NCBI GenBank assembly: GCA_026770585.1
Contig: MU646475.1
Location: forward strand, 63,951-74,069
Length of the DNA stretch: 10,119 bases
Direction of reading: 5' to 3'
Source of the DNA: Baffinella frigidus
Lineage: Eukaryota > Cryptophyceae > Cryptomonadales > Baffinellaceae
The notes beneath the pieces were generated by a model that saw only the letters and a list, made by a program, of their open reading frames with translations, did no database searches and was not told where the DNA came from. Both the position numbers and the translations under genes were made by a program. Shown here piece after piece: positions 6,258-10,119 of this stretch (its first letter is position 1; every line of letters begins with the position of its first letter).

Positions 6258-6495
6258 CAGGGTTACCTCGCTCATACGAAACCAACCACCCCTGGAACCC
6301 TACAGTAGGACCATGCCTACAGGGGTACCTCGCTCATAAGAAACGCCCACCCCCCTAGGACCACCCTAGGGCCCTACGCATAGTCCTACTGTAGGGCCCC
6401 AGGGGGGGGCGGTTTCTTATGAGCGAGGTACCCCTGTAGGGCCCTACGGTGGTCTCAGGGGGGGGGGGCAGTTTCTTATGAGCGAGGTACCCCTG
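6258..6495 (+). mobile_element. Family 1 element, outer copy split by another copy
   Basis: The left half is 6258-6317 (CAGGGTTACCTCGCTCATAC start; core CCCTACAGTAGGACCATGCC). The right half is 6439-6495 (GGGCCCTACGGTGG, ending GAGCGAGGTACCCCTG). The left flank is TA (6256-6257); the right flank is CA, a one-base decay of TA. Without the insert it is about 119 bp. Confidence 0.9.
6320..6436 (-). mobile_element. Family 1 element inserted in family 1, reversed
   Basis: This 117-bp copy has matching ends CAGGGGTACCTCGCTCATAA and TTATGAGCGAGGTACCCCTG, flanked by TA at 6318-6319 and 6437-6438. It occupies the same core TA of its host as the insert at 4724, but its core (ACCACCCTAGGGCCC then TACTGTAGGG) runs in the opposite sense. 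The two nested pairs are therefore independent events. Confidence 0.92.
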
Positions 6496-6621
6496 CACGG
6501 CTAGCCTATCATAAGTATCGAGTTAGCGTGCACCCTATGGGCACTTCAGGTCTATCATAGATAGGCCTACTGCCTCCTGAGGGGGTGCGCCTCCTGATGA
6601 GCGAGGTACACTGTACCCCTG
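6496..6621. mobile_element. Degenerate MITE-like element with mixed ends
   Basis: The right end, GATGAGCGAGGTAC followed by ACTGTACCCCTG and TA (6622-6623), is family 1 with a 7-base insertion in the terminal repeat. The left end near 6496-6515 (GGCTAGCCTATCATAAG) resembles the family 3 terminus. The interior (GCACCCTATGGGCAC; TCTATCATAGATAGG) has short palindromes but no clear family core. It may be an old or chimeric copy. Confidence 0.45.
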
Positions 6622-6680
6622 TAAGACCGACACGGCCCCATGTGTGCACCCCCACGGAGCCTCTGTCTAAGCAGCACCTA

Positions 6681-6802
6681 CAGGGGTACCTCGCTCATAA
6701 GAAACCAACCCCCCGTAGGACCCCACAGTAGGACCATGCCTAGGGTCCTGTGGAGGTCCTAGGTACGGTGGGGGGCGGTTTCTTATGGGCGAGGTACCCC
6801 TG
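6681..6802 (+). mobile_element. Family 1 MITE-like element, uninterrupted copy
   Basis: This 122-bp copy is flanked by TA at 6679-6680 and 6803-6804, with ends CAGGGGTACCTCGCTCATAA and TTATGGGCGAGGTACCCCTG. The core CCACAGTAGGACCATGCCTAGGGTCC shows the unoccupied version of the site used by the two nested insertions. GACAAGTGAGTC follows the right TA. Confidence 0.93.
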
Positions 6803-6848
6803 TAGACAAGTGAGTCGACGTCTTGCCCGGCGGACACCTAGCTCTGTA

Positions 6849-6948
6849 TCCCTTAAGTGACCAGTAGGCTCATACGCCCTACCGTAGGGCCCTAGGACCT
6901 GCCTAGGGCTTCCACGGGCGATTATTCGCCCGTTGGTCACTTGAGGGA
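6849..6948 (+). mobile_element. Family 2 MITE-like element, intact copy
   Basis: This 100-bp copy is flanked by TA at 6847-6848 and 6949-6950, with ends TCCCTTAAGTGACCAG and TTGGTCACTTGAGGGA. Its first two-thirds nearly match 4561-4661. The centre differs and forms a perfect 8-bp hairpin, ACGGGCGA at 6914-6921 with TCGCCCGT at 6926-6933, around TTAT. Confidence 0.92.
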
Positions 6949-7030
6949 TAAGTCTTTTTGGACTCACCAACTTGGCGAAACCCGTCTCGTTCCTGCTCCA
7001 AAGTTGACGAATTCATACCACACACCCAGC

Positions 7031-7195
7031 ATGTCAGATAACGAACAGTTAGTCGGCCTGACTGAGGCAGAGCTACTAGGCCACACACACCACAGCCACC
7101 ACCACCATGAAGACATTTATTATTGTTTATTACGAACCACACGCACTCCATGTGTGCACAGAGGCTGCGGGGAGCAGGGACGACGAGAGTGGTGA
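7031..7195 (+). CDS. Short His-rich open frame (doubtful)
   Basis: The ATG at 7031 has A at -3 and opens 54 codons. The peptide starts MSDNEQLVGLTEAELLG and then has a His cluster (HTHHSHHHHED), which could bind metal but is also produced by the CAC-rich DNA here. I recognise no family, and no transcript signals are clear. A competing frame starting at 7107 overlaps it, and at most one is likely to be real. Confidence 0.12.
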   Translation: MSDNEQLVGLTEAELLGHTHHSHHHHEDIYYCLLRTTRTPCVHRGCGEQGRREW

Positions 7196-7268
7196 CGCGC
7201 ACTCTACACGTTGTTCACGAAGGGAGACAGGGGCGCAAACGCCCCACCCTGCGGGAAAGCCTAGGTGA
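7107..7268 (+). CDS. Short open frame with strong initiation context (doubtful)
   Basis: The ATG lies in CCACCACCATGA, an excellent eukaryotic start context. It encodes 53 residues with a hydrophobic beginning (MKTFIIVYYEPHALH), too short for a convincing signal peptide. The stop TGA at 7266-7268 is embedded in CTAG|GTGAGG, a good 5' splice-site match, so the frame could be a first exon ending at 7264. No function can be assigned. Confidence 0.15.
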   Translation: MKTFIIVYYEPHALHVCTEAAGSRDDESGDAHSTRCSRRETGAQTPHPAGKPR

Positions 7269-7378
7269 GGTAGTTGACACGCGACGCGGTTGGCGCCCCC
7301 GTGTACTTGGACAGTACGGGAGGGAAGGCCGTGGTCCTGCTGTTTGTCGAATGCCTTCCTGGGGGTCCTACTGCAGGG

Positions 7379-7834
7379 CTATTCCTTGTAGCCTGGCACC
7401 ACGCCTAACGGTTGAATGGCCGGGAGGGAGAGATGCGAGCGCGGTTCGTGATTGGCGTCGGGGAAACCGCGAGTGGCCAGCGGGGAGAGGGAGCGGCACC
7501 CGCCGCGCGTATGTCTTTCGGAGCATGCCGGGGAGGCGCATCGGGGGAGTGTGTTGCAGGGCGACGTCGCGTCAGGCGGCGCCGCGCGCTCGTCTGTCCG
7601 AGTGAGTGAAGGCGCGGCAGGTGACCAGGGAGCAGCGTCGCGGCGGGAGAAGATATCTTGAGTGGCGATGCGATCGCTCGGGCCTTGTGGCGGCAAAGCA
7701 TCCAAGGAGGCGGATCCAGGCAGCCCCATGCACACCATGGACGCGGAAATGGTGCGGCCCTTGTCTGTGTTCATGTCCCAAGAGGGAGGATACACAATGC
7801 CGGCGTCGGTGAAGATGCAGTGGCGCCACGGCAT
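7379..7834 (-). CDS. Unrecognised 151-codon open frame (doubtful)
   Basis: The ATG at 7834 opens a frame whose first 60 or so residues have balanced, protein-like composition (for example MPWRHCIFTDAGIVYPPSW). The rest becomes Arg/Pro/Ala-rich as expected from GC-rich DNA. On the + strand an overlapping 59-codon frame from ATG 7668 to 7844 shares its third codon positions, so codon bias cannot choose between them. No domain is recognised. The frame may be an exon, or a by-product of the high GC content here. Confidence 0.2.
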   Translation of the reverse strand: MPWRHCIFTDAGIVYPPSWDMNTDKGRTISASMVCMGLPGSASLDALPPQGPSDRIATQDIFSRRDAAPWSPAAPSLTRTDERAAPPDATSPCNTLPRCASPACSERHTRGGCRSLSPLATRGFPDANHEPRSHLSLPAIQPLGVVPGYKE

Positions 7835-7844
7835 GGTGCAGTAA

Positions 7845-8280
7845 GGAAGGAACGTGGTGGAAGGGTCGGAGACGGTCGGTCGGCGGGGAGGGACACGCGG
7901 TAGGACGGGCGCTTGGTGCGAGATGCGAGTGGCGGCGTGTGTGGGAAACGCGGTTGTTCTTTGCCTTGCCAGCGCACAACGCTCGAGGCTAGATATCTGA
8001 CTATTTTAAAACAGGCGTGCTACTACAAGTGCTCGGGGTGAATTAATCTTACAGGTTGTGTAGTAATTTTTGTACAAAAAGTTTCATATGGTCACGTATC
8101 CAACCGAATTCGAGTGGCCACGTGACCCATACCACCCGTGACTGGTACTGACTTTAACAACCCCACATTTAAAATACTCGCTACTCCAGACGAGCGTCAC
8201 CTTTGTGCCGTTTTGAATCTTGAGGACTACGAAAAGGGGGTCGGATGTCACGCGATGCCGACATTGAGCTGAAACGGTGT
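7845..8280. other. Non-coding stretch
   Basis: The sequence changes from GC-rich to AT-richer near 7985. CACGTG occurs at about 8119, with a related GGTCACGTAT at about 8089. A TATA-like TTTAAAATA lies near 8167. No open frame or known repeat is supported. Confidence 0.4.
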
Positions 8281-8283
8281 GAT

Positions 8284-8475
8284 TGTGTGTTTGTAAGTGT
8301 AGTAATCTACAAATTTGGGGCTTAATTTAGAATCTTGGTACGAGCTCGTAGTCACATTATTACGACTGGACCTTGCAAAAACAATTTCATCACGATGTTC
8401 TCACGTTCGGTGTGTGTGTTTGTGCCTGTAGTAAACTACAGCCCTGTGTCTAAATTTAGAACCTTTGGTGCACGG
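8284..8475 (+). repeat. Diverged direct repeat, 129-bp spacing, each with a small hairpin
   Basis: The copy at 8284-8344 recurs at 8413-8475 (TGTGTGTTTGT, then GTAGTAA-CTACA, then AATTTAGAA-C-TT-GGT). Both retain a palindrome, TGTAG/CTACA at 8298-8311 and CTGTAG/CTACAG at 8426-8441, around a 4-base loop. GTGTAGTAA near 8056 and TTTACTACAG near 8743 are further isolated matches. It could be an old tandem repeat or paired protein-binding sites. Confidence 0.55.
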
Positions 8476-8880
8476 ATGCCCCCATGTGATACGATCTTGT
8501 TTCCGCAACAGTCTCCCACGACCCGGGGTGTAATCATGAGCAAGGGCTCCAATTCTGGCCACTTTTGGCATTTTGGTCAAATCCAAAAGTGAATTTTAAG
8601 TTCCTTTAAAAAAAAGTAAACTGAACATTCAGGTCACGTGCGGCTTGGCAGAAGTTCATGACAGAACAAAAACATGTGTGTTCTAGAGCGGTCGAGAAGG
8701 AATTTGCACGATTGCCCTTCTTATTTTTTTTTTCCTGGCGATTTACTACAGACGCGGCCCCATGTGGCCGTCCCCTGTGACTGGAATGAAGTGGATCCCC
8801 GTCAAAGTTTCCCTTGCCCCCATCGTAGACAAACTTCATAGCCACTCACGCTGACAGCATACCACAAGAGCTCACTGTAG
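8476..8880. other. Non-coding stretch
   Basis: No supported gene. It contains A and T homopolymers (8608-8615, 8724-8733) and a CACGTG at about 8635. Its last bases, CACTGTAG, could serve as a 3' splice acceptor for the open frame beginning at 8881. Confidence 0.4.
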
Positions 8881-9396
8881 CACCACATCCTCCACGCTCA
8901 TGAACCACCAACAGCCCTCCCGCACCGAGAGCGACACACGAGCACCACCGTCGACACGGCAAGTCCCTCCGCCTCAACGAGCTGGACCTCCTTGGACCAG
9001 GACGCCACGCGGGGTGCTTCCAGCACCATCACCTGGGACAAGGTTGACCACACCAGCCTCTCCGCCGAGGAGCTCGCCATTGCGCTGAACATGGTCCTCG
9101 TCGGCGAACGTGCTACCATTGACGGTACCTCTCGCGAGCCTGGTAACATCTCCAACGTCGCGGCCGAGCGCTCGACACGCCACGGCGCTCGCAAGTCCGT
9201 CTCCTGGGCCGCGTACGTGAACGTCCGCGTCATTCCTCCAAGATCAAGCAAGGCGAGCTCCCGCCAGGCGGAAGACGTCTGCGTCGCTGCAGTTGCACCG
9301 CCAGAGGCAAAGATCACCGCCGAGCAGAGGGCGGCGCTGTGGGAGATAATGCTGAGCAAAACGCGGCGGGTTCCCAAGTGGGCCGGTAGCCAGTGA
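8881..9396 (+). CDS. Unrecognised open frame, probable exon or gene remnant
   Basis: This frame is open from the TAG at 8878 to TGA at 9394-9396, about 171 codons, with no ATG before an internal one at 9091. An exon start at an AG acceptor or a 5'-truncated gene fits better than a complete gene. Residues in the first third are Ser/Thr-rich. Then follow TITWDKVDHTSLSAEELAIA, a middle with balanced composition, and a basic C-terminus (ITAEQRAALWEIMLSKTRR, ending KWAGSQ). Codon third positions are strongly G/C. The - strand also has a 201-codon frame (8898-9503) sharing the same third positions, but its N-terminus is made of microsatellite, so I favour +. No family or membrane segment is recognised. 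Confidence 0.4.
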   Translation, partial: HHILHAHEPPTALPHRERHTSTTVDTASPSASTSWTSLDQDATRGASSTITWDKVDHTSLSAEELAIALNMVLVGERATIDGTSREPGNISNVAAERSTRHGARKSVSWAAYVNVRVIPPRSSKASSRQAEDVCVAAVAPPEAKITAEQRAALWEIMLSKTRRVPKWAGSQ

Positions 9397-9440
9397 CGTG
9401 GGATGTGACTGCGTGGCGTATGATCAAATGAATGGAAATG

Positions 9441-9600
9441 TCTATCTGTCTCTCTCTCTGTGTCTGTCTCTCTCTCTCTCCTTCTCGCTCGATCCCTCCC
9501 CATTCTCGGTTGTTCGGTCGCTCTCTCTTTTGCCTACTTCCTTCCCACACACACCCCACCACACACTCTCTCCGGAGTAATGTCTCTCTCCCCCCCACTC
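9441..9600. repeat. CT-rich microsatellite region
   Basis: Interrupted CT repeats (densest 9448-9491, more at 9520-9530 and 9566-9597) lie just downstream of the open frame ending at 9396. Translations are Ser/Leu low complexity. Confidence 0.9.
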
Positions 9601-9611
9601 TCTTCGGGTCT

Positions 9612-9649
9612 CTCGAGCCTAGAAAGAATCCCTCATTTCTAGGCTCGAG
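9612..9649. repeat. Perfect 14-bp inverted repeat
   Basis: CTCGAGCCTAGAAA at 9612-9625 pairs without mismatch with TTTCTAGGCTCGAG at 9636-9649 around a 10-base loop. It lies right before the 30-bp direct repeats. No U-run follows, so a bacterial-type terminator is not suggested. Confidence 0.9.
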
Positions 9650-9656
9650 GGAGTAC

Positions 9657-9734
9657 TGCAGCCGGGTCACAGAAGGGTGAACCCTAACCGACCTTCGCTA
9701 CCATTGCAGCCGGGTCACAGAAGGGTGAACCCTA
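9657..9734 (+). repeat. Two perfect 30-bp direct repeats
   Basis: The copies at 9657-9686 and 9705-9734 are identical, beginning TGCAGCCGGGTCACAG and ending GGGTGAACCCTA, 48 bp apart. AGGGTGAACCCT within each is a small palindrome. A short GCAGA run follows at 9735-9750. Perfect identity implies recent duplication or gene conversion. Confidence 0.95.
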
Positions 9735-9814
9735 GCAGAGCAGAGCAGAGACGGAGGGCTGCAAGTACAGGAGAACTTCTCTCATTGCAACCATGTGGCT
9801 GCCTAAGTAGCTAG

Positions 9815-9874
9815 GTTGTGAGCCTCGACTCATAGTTGTGAGCCTCGCCTCATAATCCTGAGCCTCGACTCAGA
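9815..9874 (+). repeat. 20-bp tandem repeat, three units
   Basis: GTTGTGAGCCTCGACTCATA at 9815-9834 is followed by 9835-9854 (one change) and 9855-9874 (five changes, mostly at the start). The shared centre is TGAGCCTCG-CTCA. Confidence 0.95.
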
Positions 9875-9889
9875 GAATGGCTCCATAGT

Positions 9890-9975
9890 CAACCGTAATC
9901 CTCCAACCGTATTCCAACCGCAAACGAGCCCCTTTAAAAGCGGGTCTCTTTCTGTCTCTCAGTAAAACCGTTCTG
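9890..9975 (+). promoter_or_regulatory. Promoter- or LTR-like segment
   Basis: CAACCG occurs three times (9890, 9904, 9915), followed by TTTAAAAG at 9933-9940 as a possible TATA element and then a CT-rich stretch with AGTAAAACC near 9960. Clustered short sites, a TATA-like box, and a pyrimidine-rich start region resemble either a host promoter or the U3/R part of an LTR. No second LTR, primer-binding site or gag/pol frame is in the window, so the assignment is weak. Confidence 0.25.
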
Positions 9976-10028
9976 TCTGCACCCTCGGGCCCACGCGCCT
10001 CGTGTTTCTCCCTCTCTCAAGAGGTCAC

Positions 10029-10119
10029 CAGCCTTCACTCATAAGAAAGCGCCAGCCCCTAGGACCCTACAGTACGCTCGTAGGCCAATGCCGAGGGAGG
10101 GTTCTATGGTGGTCCTAGG
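10029..10119 (+). mobile_element. Family 1 element, cut by the window edge
   Basis: The left end is diverged (CAGCCTTCACTCATAAGAAA) and not preceded by TA. The family core follows (CCTAGGACCCTACAGTA, then CCAATGCC and TATGGTGGTCCTAGG), with about 10 extra bases at 10075-10084. The right terminal repeat would lie beyond the window. Confidence 0.8.

Noticed and set aside
6903-7202. 99-codon open frame on the - strand
   Set aside because: It overlaps the family 2 element and has no balanced, family-like segment; start and end fall in unrelated sequence.
9612-9649. Rho-independent terminator
   Set aside because: The stem is perfect but no T-run follows, and the context is not bacterial.
9657-9734. 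tRNA or tRNA-derived SINE, because the - strand reads GGGTTCACCC
   Set aside because: There is no full B box, no A box at the right distance, and no cloverleaf.
890-9825. Match AGGTTGTGAGCC between 890-901 and about 9813-9824
   Set aside because: Only about 12 bases with no extension on either side; likely chance.

Overview
The window looks like repeat-dominated, gene-poor nuclear DNA from a eukaryote. The evidence is degenerate telomere-type repeats (TTTAGGG and TTAGGGG classes), long CT and TTC microsatellites, and many short inverted-repeat elements flanked by TA. There is no bacterial-style gene organisation, no rRNA or tRNA, and no open frame whose family I can name. TTTAGGG-class repeats occur in plants and several algal and protist lineages, so an alga or other protist is a reasonable guess, but the host cannot be fixed from this sequence.

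Layout. 1-222: GC-rich sequence with a fragment related to a repeat near 5.7 kb. 223-4449: one large unit bounded by a 19-bp inverted repeat with 18 of 19 positions matching. Inside it the order is mirrored from both ends: telomere-like CCCCTAA/TTAGGGG repeats, then an 81/87-bp inverted repeat, then a pyrimidine microsatellite, then a TTTAGGG-class array whose strand flips near 1440. A unique island (3456-3931) sits in the right arm. 4450-6950: a dense nest of three families of small TA-flanked inverted-repeat elements (MITE-like). Several are inserted into one another, including one three-deep nest. No transposase is present, so all are non-autonomous here.

6951-7990 is GC-rich with only weak open frames. 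7991-8880 is non-coding and carries a diverged repeat with small hairpins. 8881-9396 holds the best coding candidate, an open stretch without an in-frame upstream ATG that may be an exon or a gene remnant. 9441-10028 contains a CT microsatellite, a perfect 14-bp hairpin, 30-bp and 20-bp direct repeats and a promoter- or LTR-like segment. The window ends inside another copy of element family 1.

The genes do not form a recognisable pathway. The coherent story is mobile DNA: elements with CAGGGGT-type ends and TA duplications that repeatedly insert into each other, often at TAGGG, and a related-looking 4.2-kb unit whose core is telomere-like sequence.
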